A DNA stretch of 64,000 bases from Calliopsis andreniformis (GCF_051401765.1 NC_135064.1:23038001-23102000), one strand, 5' to 3'. Positions 43,000 to 56,300 are shown, counted from the first letter of the stretch. Notes: generated by a model not told the origin, from the sequence alone. Numbers and translations are program-made.

Positions 43000-45900
43000 A
43001 AAAATTCTCCAAATCTTCTGATTTATTCGACTATCCAAATAGCCTCAACCTGAGAGACTCTCCACGTCCACATATACGTATTTAACACAATATGTTACTA
43101 ATAAAGACATCCATAAATGTACTTTCGTACCGAACGAAAAATTCTTTCAATAGCCCAAGACCCAAGATCTTAGTAATCCTACGGTGTCAAGGATTCCCTT
43201 TGTTATTTGACAAACAGCGTTTGGATACCGTCCTGCAAAGGATCACCCTATTTAGTCGAGGAGACGTAGGCGTGACCCGCCTAGAACCAAGGCTCGTATT
43301 TCATCGTCTTTCTGCTTCTCTTCAGAAAAAAGGAGGAATGCAGGAGGTCTGTAGTCGCATCGAGTGTAAGTCGATACCGATCCGTTTTTTCGAATTCGCT
43401 CCACATCTGTTCAAAGTCACTTTCAAAACACCGTAGCACCGTTAATGCCCTCGGTAACCTAATTATGGGGTAGACCATCGTGAATCCATTAAGGATGCTT
43501 ATCCATTAAGCAAACACGCGTGAAACGATCCCCTTGCTGACTAATGGGGAAAAGATACGAATTTTTCCGACGCAGATGTCGCGGTGAGTCCTCGGGAAGC
43601 TAAAACACACGCATTGTATTCTCTTTGGCAATGAAAATTGGTCGTAAATCATCTTCCTCGCGCCTTTGGAAGAGGAAATTGGAAGTCGAACTCTAAAGAA
43701 ATTGGTAGAGTGTCTTGAAGACTTGTCGGATCATTAATCCTGCTTTCTCTTGGGAAGTTTACATGGAGAAATGTTTATCAGCTAAATGGTATTTTCGAGA
43801 TGTGAAAAATTATCCTATTTTAACCATTTTTAGAGACACAGCTGTTACAAGCAAAATGACACAATAAGTCACATATTTTTCTTTTCGAGATTTTGGTTTA
43901 GAGTTTTCAGCTTCAATACTGTCTTATGGATCTCTGTCTTCTTGAACCCCTATTTTGAAATGAAAATTCTTCAAATTCTTTTAATGTCCTTTCTTTTTTC
44001 TAAAAATATACCTAAATTCTATTCTAGCTACAGAACTAACAATTGTAATTAGAATTGCCAAGGACTCAAGATCTTCATGACACCAAAAATTCAATAATCA
44101 GAAGTTCTAAAACATTTGACTCTTTTACGACCAGAGAGCCATTTCACAGTACACACTGCGCGTTTCCACGAATGCATCAGCGTAAGACTGTAAAAGCTAC
44201 GATAGAACTACGAATAAAAATAGACTCCAAAAGGAGTTCATAATTTTTATAGCCTCCGAGTCTTCCTAAGCCGTCATAATACCTCGACGATACCTTGGCG
44301 CGATAATACCTTCTCCAAGGCAAAGAGTCAGAGTCACATTCCGCTAAATCGGCTCCGATCGTTTTGGAATCCGCCTCGAAGGTTACTCTTTATTATGGCC
44401 ATTTTAGAGTGGCGAATCCAAGAAGAAATACGTCTTTAAAATTCTAGGTCAGAGTCGCGCTCGCATGGAGCGTTACACTCGAGAGACTGGAGCATAAACG
44501 TCGACGCAAGAATGAGCTGCTCCTCTTCGTCTCTGCAATAGAGGCGACGCTGTCACCCATTTAGGTATCGTTTTTCATTGCATTTCACGATGTTGTCACT
44601 GCGCGCTGACAAGCGCCGACTGTATCAATGCGACTAATCGCCACGTCAATTTCACGATTCCCCGATGCTATTTCGGGACATCAAACCTCGCCAACCTAGA
44701 TTCGTCGAATATTTTTACATCTTCTTTTGAATGGATAAGCGTCTTATTTGGCTTTCACTGCTTTTACTTAAGAGGAGAAAGGACCGATCTTTCGTCTGAG
44801 CTAGATTTTATGTAGCGACGGGACTGATGGATGGGCTTCTCGTGACGTTTTATCTTGGCGAGGTCGGGTTTTGGAAATTGAGTCACCTGGATGAATCATA
44901 TGTTTGGAGAACATATGATTTAACACTTTGTAGAGAATTTGGGTCGCTGATGGGAGAAATGAAGTTGCAAATTTCCTACACTTTTTTGTGAACTTATAGA
45001 TACATATTTGTATCGAAGGAAGTGTTACATATTTCGTTTAATGAAAAACTGTATAATATAGCAAAGATTTTGATATGTATTTCAGATTTTCTTCAGGTCT
45101 TTTAAAAGCCTAGAATAATAAAAAAAATAGATTCGGAAATAACCCAGTTTGTACATGATACCTCTGTGAAAAAATATTCTTCCTACGATGAGTTCATTAT
45201 GACTATTTAATTTTAATTATGAGGTTATAGAGTAGTGGAAACTTATATTATCTGAACGTTCATTACCTAAGTAGGTACATTATCTACTATTCAAAGTGTT
45301 GGTTATACAATGTACATGTTAATAAGAGACAAAAAAAGAACATAGAAAGGATACCTACTTCATCTTTGAACTTGGTTTTGAGACCATTTTATTCGAGACT
45401 CCACTGTGCAATACTCCTTCATTATATATTTCATATTTACTATATTCAGTAGGTATATTTCGGAATTAATTAAAACAGGTTCTGTGCTTTTATGCTCCTG
45501 TCGCGTCATTCATTTTTTTTTCCCCAGTAAAAACGAGTTGGAACAGGTTTAACCCACGAGTTGAATATATTCCTGCCTGTAGGCTTGTCAGTAGTGAATC
45601 TCTGAGTCCATAACATAGTAGCATTGCAACTGTAATCGATACGGTTGCAGAGAGCCAGCATCGAGCACAGTAGTGGAAAGTCCGACACGCTTACGCGAAA
45701 CTAATCGAGACATCGTTGTTCCCGAACGTGTTAGGTCGACCGACGAGAAAAGATTAGAGGCAACAATTTGAATAAGAAGCTTAGCGCGCGGGGCACAATA
45801 GTAATTCCACACAATTTACATACTTAAGCGGCGACTGAAACAGGTCACCGCGTCATTACGTAAATACTCTAGAAACGGGAATTTCACACGGAACTGGACA

Positions 45901-46030
45901 GCACGTTGCGAGTGCACGTTGATGGACCACGGACATTGCGGATTAGTTCCTGTTCGCTCTCTCATCGATCCATTTTCCCTACTTACTTTTTATTTTTGGA
46001 GAGAAGATAAAGGTCGTTCTTTACAATGAA
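43000..46030. other. Non-coding stretch without recognised gene
   Basis: Mixed composition. One perfect 11-bp stem hairpin lies at 44894-44920 (AATCATATGTT/AACATATGATT). Open frames at 43092-43436 and 45506-45812 have no recognisable domain or splice context. Confidence 0.35.
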
Positions 46031-46047
46031 TGCTAATTGTGAAAATA

Positions 46048-46196
46048 TTAGGTCATCCCGCAAATATATCATTCCAATTATTATTTTCCATTATTTCTAT
46101 TTTCCAGATAATATTTGAGACTCCTCTTCGAAGGATTCTTAATTTTCTAAATTAAAATGTAAAACAGGAGACAGCATTACTTATGGGATGACCTAA
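46048..46196. mobile_element. Mariner-type MITE
   Basis: TTAGGTCATCCC at the left end and GGGATGACCTAA at the right form perfect 12-bp terminal inverted repeats, 149 bp apart end to end, with TA inside the duplicated border. TTAGGT is a common mariner terminal word. No transposase frame. Confidence 0.8.
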
Positions 46197-46309
46197 TGGT
46201 TCTGTGGAAATAAAAAAGAGTTTGTGAAAAAGGATGGTGTTCATTTAATTAATTTTAACAGGGATTATTCTTCAGGAAATGAAACGAATAAAGTGACTTC
46301 GAAAATTTA

Positions 46310-46455
46310 GAAAGTTAAGAATATTCAGTTGAAAGCTTGAAATTTGAAATATTTGAATCTTTAAATACTCGAAAATTTAAAATTCTGTTATTTGAATATT
46401 TCAAAAAATCAAGTTTTAAATATTTGAATATTTCTATATTCGAAAATTTTTAATT
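46310..46455. repeat. Degenerate TTTGAATATT tract
   Basis: Repeated TTGAAATATTTGAATC-like words, the same class as 42826-42950 but in the opposite sense and more decayed. It sits directly between two MITEs. Confidence 0.6.
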
Positions 46456-46483
46456 TATATGAACAAGCCCACCTCCTTCTATG

Positions 46484-46567
46484 TACTATCAGTGTTTCAT
46501 GAGAAGTCCCCTGAAACTAATTACGGGCAATGCATTTCAGGGGACTTCTCACGGGACACAAACAGTA
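46484..46567. mobile_element. Palindromic TA-flanked MITE (hairpin)
   Basis: 84 bp. TACTATCAGTGTTTCATGAG at the left pairs with TACTGTTTGTGTCCCGTGAG (minus strand) at the right, and the arms continue as a perfect GAGAAGTCCCCTGAAA stem, leaving a loop of about 20 bases. Ends resemble those at 30783-30834. Confidence 0.75.
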
Positions 46568-47769
46568 CATACATACAACTACATTAATATATCAACATTA
46601 CCATACAATATACAACCTCAACATTGTTCCCCTAACCATCTCAAGCCAGTATACCACAACCACCCACACCGAACTCACACAATCCATTTCTCCGACCTAC
46701 CCCAACCCTTACAAGGATGTCCTTCTCACATCCACCTCTCCGCCGCAGCCCGAAGTTGCAACAATTCCCCGCTCCTCGTTCCAAATACGCAGCTTCTGTC
46801 TTCCAGGATTAACCATACCCCGTCAGCGTATGAAGCCCCATGAACAAGGGTGAAATCGCGAAGGAAGAGCCGAAAGAGTAGCCTGTGGCCTAACACGCAG
46901 CAGGGGCTCGCGGCCCTGGCTAGCACGTACGCCTGTATCGAAGGGTTCACCTTGTTTCGTCGAGTGCACGCGTCACGAAGCCGAGGCTACGCGCTGGGAT
47001 CCGCGAACCGGGTCATTGGGGCATTCGGGTGCAGGACCGGGCGCATCTATGCGCATATGCATAGAGAATGACCCACATTTCCGCGCGTCCTTCGCCCCGA
47101 AGCGTCCCGAAAGAAGCTCGTCGAAAAATATGCCCTGGTGAATGTGTGTCGATACCTTCGGGAGTTCCGAGCGAGCACGAGAGATAGCCAGATAACGGGC
47201 GCATCATCCCCCCGTGTCTCGAGTCGCCCCGTTTCAACGCCGCCGCGTAGTCGCGTGACGTCAATGCGCGACTTGCTCGACAAATGAGAAACAGGAGGCA
47301 GGCGTAGTCCGACGTTGAATGCAATTATAATTTCATACGACATTTCATTCGCGCGGCTATGCACACCCCCCCTTAGCCCATTTTTCCTTGGCTTGGCGAT
47401 CCTTTTTTCTCTCCCTTTCCACTGTTGTCGGCTGTCGCTTGGGCTGGCGTCGCCTGTCGGGTTATTATATTTTCTTCGTCAGCTTTCGAGAGGGCCTCGA
47501 AAATATTAACGTTTCCCAAGTTGCGCCGCTAATTTGAATGCGCGAGTCGCGGAGGACGAGCCCCAGGCAGCGAAAGGGGACGCTGCTTTTTGGCGAATCT
47601 CGCTTCGGCTGACTTCAATGGAACACAAGGCTCGCTTTATCGATTTCACTCCGTTTGAGTTATTTCCCAAGGACTCTGCGCTCGGGCTGCGGATGGAACT
47701 TCTGGTGGAAGGAAATGGTGACGATGCTTTTACGTTTTAAATAGGGGCAGAAATTTGTATCGTGGATAT

Positions 47770-48130
47770 ATGTGTAATTTTGAGGTGGGAATTGGTTTTA
47801 TGTGGCGTTCGTGTGTAATCCTGAATGGAATTATAATTTATCTACAGATAAGATAGGTGGTTGTTATAGATATGTATTATTTATAGGTATTCTTTATAGG
47901 TGTGAAGTTTCCAAACTGCGTTAGACATTTCCTTTAGATATCGTTCATGTGTAATCCTGAATAGGCTTCTAATCTTATCTATTATTCGTCGATAAGATAA
48001 GTGGTTGTAGATAGGGATTATCTATGAATATTCTGCACAGACTTTCCAATTAATATTAGGCATTTCTTTCATGTATCACGTAATATCTAATTACAGATAA
48101 GATAAGTAGTTACGATACATATTATGTAGG
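47770..48130. repeat. Degenerate tandem array, three copies
   Basis: Copies start around the shared word GATAAGATAGGTGGTTGT (about 47848, 47993 and 48098). Surrounding shared words include GTGTAATCCTGAAT and TTTCCAA...TTAGACATTTC. Spacing is about 145 and 105 bases, so the third copy is shortened. Confidence 0.65.
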
Positions 48131-48899
48131 TATCAGATATCCTGCTTGGATTCTCTAAATAAGAATTACATTCGAAATTCTTATTATTGTTCACAGGAAT
48201 TATTACTAGAATTATTAGAGATAGAGGAATTACCTATTATTATAAAATTATCTATGTTACAATATTACCTATTATTTATAAACTGTATCTACAGGCGACA
48301 TACATTCTCTGTACAAGATTATCTCCCATCGCAAGTAAAATACCAATAAAAGTGCCGAAGAGTCGAATTTCAAGTATTGAACATCAACCCACCAATCTTC
48401 CCTGATCCGCGATACACACACCGCAAAGGCAATCCGCTCCTTCGCTCCAATCGCGAGACGTAATACGTAGGACCGACTCAGCTCGTTATCCTTGCAACCC
48501 GAACAAATAGTGCACACAGCAGAACCTTACCGAAGAACCAAGCGTTGGAAATTGGAACATTCCCTATGTACAACCTTCAGCCATTACATTAAATAGTATT
48601 ACATGTAAAAGTCTTACTTTCTAATCAAAGAAACAGAATCAGAACCTGCCATAAATGTGTATAGTTTATTTTTAGAATCACTTCTGAGCTCATTGGAGAC
48701 CGATGACACACCCCTTGGGTCAGAGAATGACTTTTTCATTAGCTGAGGGTTCAACAATTGAACTCATTGCAGAAAACCTGCAAATAACCAAATCTGACTC
48801 ATCCGAACCTAGTGTTAAAGTGTCCACCTGTAGCCACACACTGTGCATGCATACCAACACCTCGCCAAACAATTCATCTAGCTTCTCCTCTACCAGAAA

Positions 48900-49613
48900 C
48901 AATCACAGACTCCCTCTGCTTCGCTTCCCTAGATTGCCACGCAAGACCTTATTTAAAAAACCCGCGACTGGCAGCATCTGTTGCCTCTCCCTGCCAATTG
49001 CATCCTCGCGCGTCCTTCCTGCGCGCTGTGCAGTCGCCCAAGAGCGGTCGCGAGCGCGTTCGCTTTGTCTCGTGCTCCTCTCCTACGTGCCTGCCGAGAT
49101 GGGTCAACGAGATACCAGGAATTATTCAGACGGAACGACGAGTCGAACGTGGCTCGGGGTCGAGCTGAGATAACGCCGACACGCTTCCGCCAGAAACCGA
49201 GTATCCTGGCCAGGACGCCGCTCTGCTCCCCTGTCGGACATCTCGCCCTAGCTTTATTGCTGCCACGGGATGAACCGACGTGCCACACTTTTTATGGGTC
49301 GCCTCGGTTGCAACCCGACCAGTCGAGGATTTTAAGAGAACCACCTATTGCTGACGCGCCCTCGATTTCTTCGGTGCCGCGGCTGGGAAGTTTCTGAAGC
49401 TTCTTGCGAAGCGTTGGCCTTTGAGAGCCTGCTGGGGAGGGAGTTGTTTTTCACGAGGCGCCGAAGCGTTTTGGCGCTGAGCTCGAGGGAGGTTTCTTGG
49501 AGGGAGGAAGTCGTTCGGATGAGGAAGTGCTCGGTTGGACGACTGATACCTCGAGTTTTTGGGTTTGAACTTGGAGCCTTGGAGAAAGAGAGATTTCTGT
49601 CGCAAATGTTTTA
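48900..49613. other. GC-rich island with overlapping chance frames
   Basis: Several open frames overlap on both strands (48703-49397 plus; 48953-49605 minus). None has a family I recognise. The simultaneous openness of many frames follows from high GC and few stop codons. Confidence 0.3.
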
Positions 49614-49888
49614 GGCTGCGGTTACACTGCGTGCGTTTTCTGACGAACGATGTTTTACGACTGTGGCTGTGGTTACAGTGGATGCGTTTTCTGATAAACT
49701 GATGGTTTCACGAGAACATCTGAACTGGTCTCGCTGAGATGATAAATAGTTCGGACATATTCGTCGGAACATCGGTTCGTCAGATAACGCATCCAATGTA
49801 ACCGCAGTCTATGTCTGAACTTGTCTCGTACATACGATAAATGGGTCGGGCATATTCGTCGGAATACGGATCCACTGTAACCGCAGCC
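49614..49888. mobile_element. Palindromic MITE, family A (nested copy) with TTTTA target duplication
   Basis: Outer ends GGCTGCGGTTACA and TGTAACCGCAGCC are perfect inverted repeats. They are flanked on both sides by TTTTA (49609-49613 and 49889-49893), a 5-bp direct duplication. Inside lies a second set of ends at about 49669-49808 (GGCTGTGGTTACAGTGGATG and its inverted partner), so one copy appears inserted into or duplicated within another. Shares CGGACATATTCGTCGGAA with the 36661 copy. No transposase. Confidence 0.85.
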
Positions 49889-50668
49889 TTTTAAGGATTT
49901 TGATATGTCAATATTTAAATGTAGCAGTAGGTACATGGGGTTTAGAGAATATTCAAATTTTTAAGTATATGTTTCGATATTTCAGAATTCGAGTATTTTA
50001 ATATTCCAAGCTCTTAATACTTTACCTATGAGACTTATTAATACTTGATTTACTTATAGGATCAAATCATATAATAAAATTTATCGATAGATAAAATGAT
50101 AAGATTACTTAAGCTGTGAACTATTGCAAAATCAGAGACCTCATTTGACACAATCTAGTATGAAATAAGTAATTTTAACCAGTCAGTATTTTCTACTCGA
50201 ACCATTTTCAAAGTTTTCAAACTCTTCTTCCAGCACGCCATTTCCACTTCATTCCATCTATGTACCCTGTAAGTACTCGAATCGATAGTGCTCTAACTAA
50301 CGTCCATCAACGTCTCAATAAAGTACCCCACATTGTCCCGATTTTATCACCGTGTCGTTCGCTGCTCGAGTCTGTGATAATAAACAGAATGAATGACGAC
50401 TGTCACCCCGTTAATGGCAAAAAGTAGGAGAGTCTAATAAAGTAATGTCATGTTTACAAGTTGAGATCGCGATAAGCAGGGAGGGAAAGGACAATGGGGA
50501 TCAATGTCGAAATGAATAATAGCGTTTCCACGGCGTGCCGATGTTTCACGCGATACCAGTCAAGCTTTTTAAGCAGGTCGCTTTTTCATTCGCCGCTCGA
50601 CATGCTTCTGCGCTGAAGCAGGAATCTTTAGAGACCTAGACGAGCTGAGAGAGGTAGTAAATTAAGTA

Positions 50669-50997
50669 TACAGGCTGTAACTGTCAGTATGAAGAGACCT
50701 AGTAAAATTGAATAAAAATTACTCGGGATGAAACCCCAATGGAATGGGTACCTATATTTTGAAAAAAATATAGATTGCATGGAGATGACTCTCGATGAAA
50801 ATTAAAAAGTGTAATGCACTTATAAAGTGTCTTCTTGCATTTAAATATTCGCAGAATATATATTTGGAAAATACACAAATTTCATATTGAAACACTGGGA
50901 CCAATTATTTGACAATATTGAAACCAATAAATATTAAAAGAATTAATATATTTCAATACTGAAATATTAAGAAACTGTACATTTGTTACACCCTGTA
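50669..50997. mobile_element. Probable mariner-like non-autonomous element
   Basis: TACAGGCTGTAAC at the left and TACAGGGTGTAAC (minus strand) at the right differ by one base over 13; 329 bp between borders. The interior is AT-rich and non-coding. Confidence 0.5.
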
Positions 50998-51527
50998 GGT
51001 GGATCAGGGAACAGGACGAAAGACGATAGCAACGCGATTATGGAAAAATGGAAATCCCTCTGCCATTGTCTCCGATGCAGCCGATATACTTGCACACAAT
51101 GGGATATTATTTGTAGGTACGCGACCCACCGAAATATAATGGGTCGACGTAAATAAAGATGAATCAACGACCCCTGAAATAAGATCCTTCAGCATCCATC
51201 CGATTCCCGATTACTCTCGCCCGACGTCTCCCGTAACAATCGCTCGCGTATGCTAATTATTCCTGCAGGCGGTTTATTGCGATTAGTGAAAACCGAGTAG
51301 GCGGCTGCGGGTTCTATTTCATCGTCGCTGTTCTGAATTGACTTTCTGCGGATGCGAATATACGTTTAACACGCGGAAGTCTCGTGTGGCAATCTAGGGA
51401 TCGATGGGAAACTCGATGCTTGTATTCAGGAAATTAGGATTTGGAAACTAAAATGAGAGTTGATTCCTCAAACATTTGATATCAGATATCTGTGTTAACC
51501 CTCAAGCATAGCTTGTACAGCTATTAA

Positions 51528-51686
51528 ATGTTAAAGATGTTCCTAAAAATGTGCGAGTCTGTGTCTAACTTGACTTACTCTACTGAAGTTGCTGCATCTG
51601 ACCTGGTTCACACACGGCGACAGTAGAATAAGTCCCAAGTCAGACACATTCCAAGCGCTCATTTTAAACCTAGTATCTTTAACAAT
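51528..51686. repeat. Imperfect inverted repeat with arms of about 60 bp
   Basis: Left arm 51528-51583 and right arm 51623-51686 share TGTTAAAGAT, AAAATG-GCG, TGTGTCT-ACTTG and ACTT-TCTAC in inverted order, with about 40 bases between them. Transcribed, it would form a long hairpin. No target duplication seen. Confidence 0.6.
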
Positions 51687-52019
51687 AATTTCATAAAGAA
51701 GTTGACGAACGATTGTAACTGTGTTTTTATTATTTTCAACTAAGAAAACAAGGAAAAATACATAACAGACGTTATATTAATTAACGCTCCTGTGACCAAG
51801 CTCTGATAATTACATTAGTACCCCCACCTTACTTCCCTTCCCCTACATTTCTCACCCCGCAACCTCACATTCCCTTAAAAAAGAAAGAAGAAAGCATCAC
51901 ACTCATCCTTGTTATCGCATCTCCCAACCTCTTCGACGTCTCAATCCTCGCTTCTCGGCGAGCAAATAAATCTCCCTGCATCCTCTTCGCGGGTTCTATT
52001 TTCGCGTATCCCGCTGTCA

Positions 52020-52560
52020 AGCCCAACGCACGCCGCCAGAGAATAATCAGCCGCGTCTGCGAGTGCTCCCCGCATCTGGGGGCATTAAAAGCAGGAAGCT
52101 ACCTTTCCGCGACTTTGCGCGGATTTGCGGCAGAGGATCTGGGCGATATTCGCGTCTCTTCGAGGCGAGAGCAGTCCCGCGATCGATCCTGCGCGCCGTG
52201 GTTATTAGAAAGTGCAGGGTGAACCGCCTCTGTGCTCTCTGTGCGCGTAACAGCCGCGGAAACTCCGCTTTGGCACGCTTTGCCACGCTCCGTATCCTGG
52301 CTCCGACTGTTCCCCGAAGACTCGAGTCCTTTGCGAGGCTGGCCGCATTGTTCGCGGAAAGGATGCAGGCAGGCGGCGCAGGCACAATGCGTGCCTCTGG
52401 CGCGAAGGTAGCTCGCGAAAAAGGATCGGAGGGAAAGGGGAGCGGCGAAGCTTTCGCAGAAATTACGACGAAACGTCGGTCAAGATAACGAGCGGTCATT
52501 GTTCGCTGGAAATGTTCTCCTAGGGGGACCGCCGCCGCTTTTCTGCTTCGTTTTGATTGT
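52020..52560. other. GC-rich island
   Basis: Very CG-rich, with a 141-codon frame on plus (52063-52488) and a 150-codon frame on minus (52047-52499) covering the same bases. Neither reads like a conserved protein; both are Arg/Ala/Ser-rich, as expected from GC-rich random sequence. Confidence 0.35.
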
Positions 52561-54194
52561 ATCTTTGGTGGCGGAATCGACGGATTGCTTGGGAGATTTT
52601 ATAGGCTCGAATGAGAGGTATAGAGCAGGGGAGAGGAGGCTGGAGGGATGACTTTTGAGTTGGATTTTGATTGAGAGGGAGGTTGAGTGGCAAGAGGAGT
52701 ATGTACGTAAGAAGTTATTTTTCTGTTTAAGAGAATGTATCAGTTGTATGATTGACAGAGGAGTAGTTATTGTAAGATTCATGAATGAACTATTGGTTTC
52801 TTGAAGATGTTTTTCATTTTAATTCTTTATGAATGTTTTAAGGGTTTTGTAAATCATGTATTGCTGAAAAGAGTTATGGCATAGAAAAAGTTTGGGCGAA
52901 AATTGGCCACATTTGACTGACCATAACTCCGTTAAAAATTACCCTAGGATCACGATCTTTTTTTTAAATTACAGCCTGAAACCTCTATTATAAGATACAC
53001 TGTCTGCATTTTAAGTTTAGTGCACCTCTATCATTGTATCCCCTAAGACCTAAGGGTTTGAAATTGAAAGATAATGAAAATTTCATATTTTGCTTATTAA
53101 ATAAAAAAACGATACTTCACGTAACCACTGATCTCCACCCACCAACAACAACTTCCAACGTACATCCCAATACTCTCCAAAGCAGTCCCTCACGTCGCAC
53201 TTCCGTGTACTTCAAATTGATATCTCTGTTTCACTGCAAAGTCCATCAGAACTTCCTCCGACTGAAACTCTGTTTCTCACAACTCCTCCATAGTCCCTGC
53301 AAGAGGGTCGTCTCGGTCACCAGAGTCGCCTGATCCGAGCAGATGGTCGGCGACACGTTGTAGCCTATCAACAGATGATCAAACGTGTGGCCCGATGCAT
53401 TCGAATGGGTCTCTCCTGGCTGCTAGAGATTTCAACCGAGCACGATATATCTGATCGATCGCGACGTTCAAGACTTCATATCTGATGTTCCTTGGAATTC
53501 CTCACGAGGCTAGGCTAACAGGCAGGGCCATCAACGTCTCAGAGACGGTACGGGAAGAATGGGCGAGGCGATGGACGTGTACCCTGCGCGCGACTGTTTT
53601 CCTGGAAATGACGACAAAATGGTCCTAAGTTAACGACCAACGTCGGATTTTCGGCGACTCGAGTTACACCCTGCTCTTGCCCGTTTTCCAGGAAACGAGC
53701 CGTGACACCTGGCCAGGTAGAGGGCACGTTCCTTTCAGCCTCCGAGCGGCCCAGGTCCAGGACGAGAGCAGAGAACGAATGGTCCGCGGTAAATGGCCCT
53801 TTTCAGCGCGAAACGACAGGAAGCTAACTACATTAGAGTCGTCCTATTGAACTTGGCCATTTTTATGCCCGTGCTGGGTATAAATCGCGTTGCGCCTTTC
53901 TTGTATACCTTTCAATGCATTCGAAGATTACGTTTAACGTTTGCCCGAGGAGCGAGGGGGGCCTTTAAAATGCTCTCGCGCATAATCGATACTATCTGAT
54001 GTGCTGCTCCAGCGAAGCGGAAAAGAGCAATTGACGGAAAATGGCGTATTGAAGGAAGTCCGCAGGGAAGGACTCACTGGTTTGTGGAGACCATTACGAG
54101 GCAAATACATGTTGGCAGTTTTGGTATATAAGCTAGGAGATAGAGGATGGAGGATTTTTGTGAGACCATCTGGGGGACGTTTCAGGCGCCTTAG

Positions 54195-54440
54195 GTGATT
54201 CAAGAATTTGGAGTTTGAATTTCTAAGGATATAAAAAGTTGAATACTGAACTGTTTGAATAATCAGATAGATAATTAAAAATTTGAATGTTAGAGCACAC
54301 AAAAATTTGAGAATTTCAATGCTGAACTTTGAAATAACCCAATATTTAAAAATTTAACAATTTAAATATTTGAAAATTTGAGGGTCTGAATATTTGAAAA
54401 TTTAAATCTTTAAAAATCTGAATATTTGAAAATTTCCAAA
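54195..54440. repeat. Degenerate TTTGAATATT tract
   Basis: Alternating TTTGAAAATTT, TTTAAATATTTGAAAATTT and TCTGAATATTTGAA words; the same low-complexity class as 42826-42950 and 46310-46455. Confidence 0.65.
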
Positions 54441-54759
54441 TCCTCAGTGTATGAGCACTCTCTCATCACATATCACCTAACACGCTCATAACGAGCAAAG
54501 CTTGTAGCACCAACTTTCCCATCAAATTTCCCAAAACCACCCCCCGAATCTTCCCTCCCCTAAATCGATAATACCCCAACTGCTCGTCATTTCCGTGTGA
54601 GTAAGACGCATCGATAAGCATCGATCACCGTGACGCATAGGTCCGATTGTCCCCACAACGTTGCAGGCGGTTGCAGGGAAGGTGGCGGTCAGGGGACTCA
54701 TGACAGCGTTACACGTGTCTGGAACGACTTACCGAAGTCGAAGGAGCAGGAGCAGGACA

Positions 54760-56300
54760 AAGGCGCGTACGCACAGTAGCGTTTTATCGGTGAATTCCAT
54801 CTGAGCCGCGGATTATGGATGCGTCGAGGCGTGTCGATGTCATTCGCAGCGAGACGGAATTCCCAGCCCCTAGACGGGAGGCCATTAAAATAATTGTAGC
54901 TTACGTGTCGTTAACGAACGGCTATGAATGATGACCAGGCCCTGATTTATTATCGCGCGGAACGACAATGTCGTTCACCGCTCGAGAGGAGGCACGTCGA
55001 AAAGTGGCCGACGGCGTGTCGCGTGCTATTAACTCGCGAGGAAGTCCTCTAATTGAGATTCGGATCTGAAGGCTGGGCCCCTCTGATTTATATCTAGGAT
55101 TATGTGCGACCGAAATAACGCGCCGCTGGAACTGGATGAATTAACCCCTATCGTGTATTCAGGGAATTAAAGTACAACGAAATTTTCAGGGTAATTGAAT
55201 GCTGGGTTTGTGGAGGTGGGATTGTCGAAGCTGGTGAAATGACGGACAGAGCCGTGCCTCGGTTGTTGACAGATGCAAAAATTATATCGCCGAGCTTATT
55301 AATTTAATATTATTCAATTAAGAATTTGATATGTCGTGTTTACTTTTATACATATACATATGTATTTTTTTACTTAAGGTGGGTCTACGCTATATATTAC
55401 GTAACTTTCTCATTAAGGTTACCTATATGTAGGTACCTATCTCTGGCAACCCTGCTTAATGCAGTAGAACCCTTCTGGAAGCCTTCCTACATATTTATCT
55501 CGAGAGAAAAAAAAAAAAAAAAAAAAGAAATTCCTTCATCAGGGTACCTGAGCACACCAAACCTAATTTCTTAAGCATATTTTCTACAAAAAGAAAGGTA
55601 CCTTCTCCTCCATCTCCTATCCAGACCAACATTCCTCTTTTACCTAAAATCCAAAGCAAAAGAAGTAGGCCAGCTTCGAGATCAGAACAGACTTCCAAAG
55701 GGTTAATCCTCCAAGTCGTAATCGATCCTTGGACGCAGAAATGGCCCAGCAATTAACGTTCGCCGCATAGCATTCGATCTAATGGCGAACCGAACGACTC
55801 ATAAGGTGCACGATTTTGAAATAAACCGTGTTCGAGCCGATGAATATCCCCCAGGCTCGTACATCACTATCGCCCCGTTAAACGCTCCGAATCGATCGAA
55901 TAGCTCGAAAACGAGGAATTATATTGTCCGACGTGCGAAACTTCGAGATCGCGGCTCTGGTGAAAATCGCCGAGGAGGCGAACGGTCGTCGTTCGATTCC
56001 AATTAATCAAATTCCAACGGTCATCGGGCGAAGGGAGCGGCAGAGGGGGCGAGGGAGGGGGAGGACGACCTGATAACGAGTAATTTTCCCAATCTTCACG
56101 GAATATCTCGAGCTGGTAATTACGTCAATTACGGGACGACCTTAGGTTAATAAATACTAATGCTGTCCCATCCGGTACGAATGTTTCTGTAGCCGTCGAG
56201 GCTTGTTGCCAGCGATGAGTTGGCCTCGTAACGAGCGATAATTTCCGTCAAGGCGATGACGCGAAAAATTTGCACTTCCTACTGGGATCCGAAGGTGACG
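54760..56300. other. GC/TAAT-rich islands, candidate regulatory DNA
   Basis: Two blocks (54760-55160 and 55750-56290) with CG-rich text mixed with AATTAAT, TCGATTAAT-like and ATTAACTCGCG words. They are separated by AT-rich DNA carrying a poly(A) run at about 55508-55528. No coding exon supported. Confidence 0.3.

Noticed and set aside
48703..49605. Overlapping long frames on both strands
   Set aside because: Same GC-rich effect; no conserved wording or exon structure.
52047..52499. 150-codon minus and 141-codon plus frames on the same bases
   Set aside because: Both are open because the region is GC-rich; composition is Arg/Ala/Ser with no domain, and no splice or start context.
54732..54804. 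Minus-strand ATG frame MEFTDKTLLCVRAFVLLLLL ending at a strong GTAAGT donor, signal-peptide-like
   Set aside because: The Leu run comes from a GGAGCAGGAGCAGGA microsatellite-like stretch, the hydrophobic core is short and followed by Arg, and no downstream partner exon was found.
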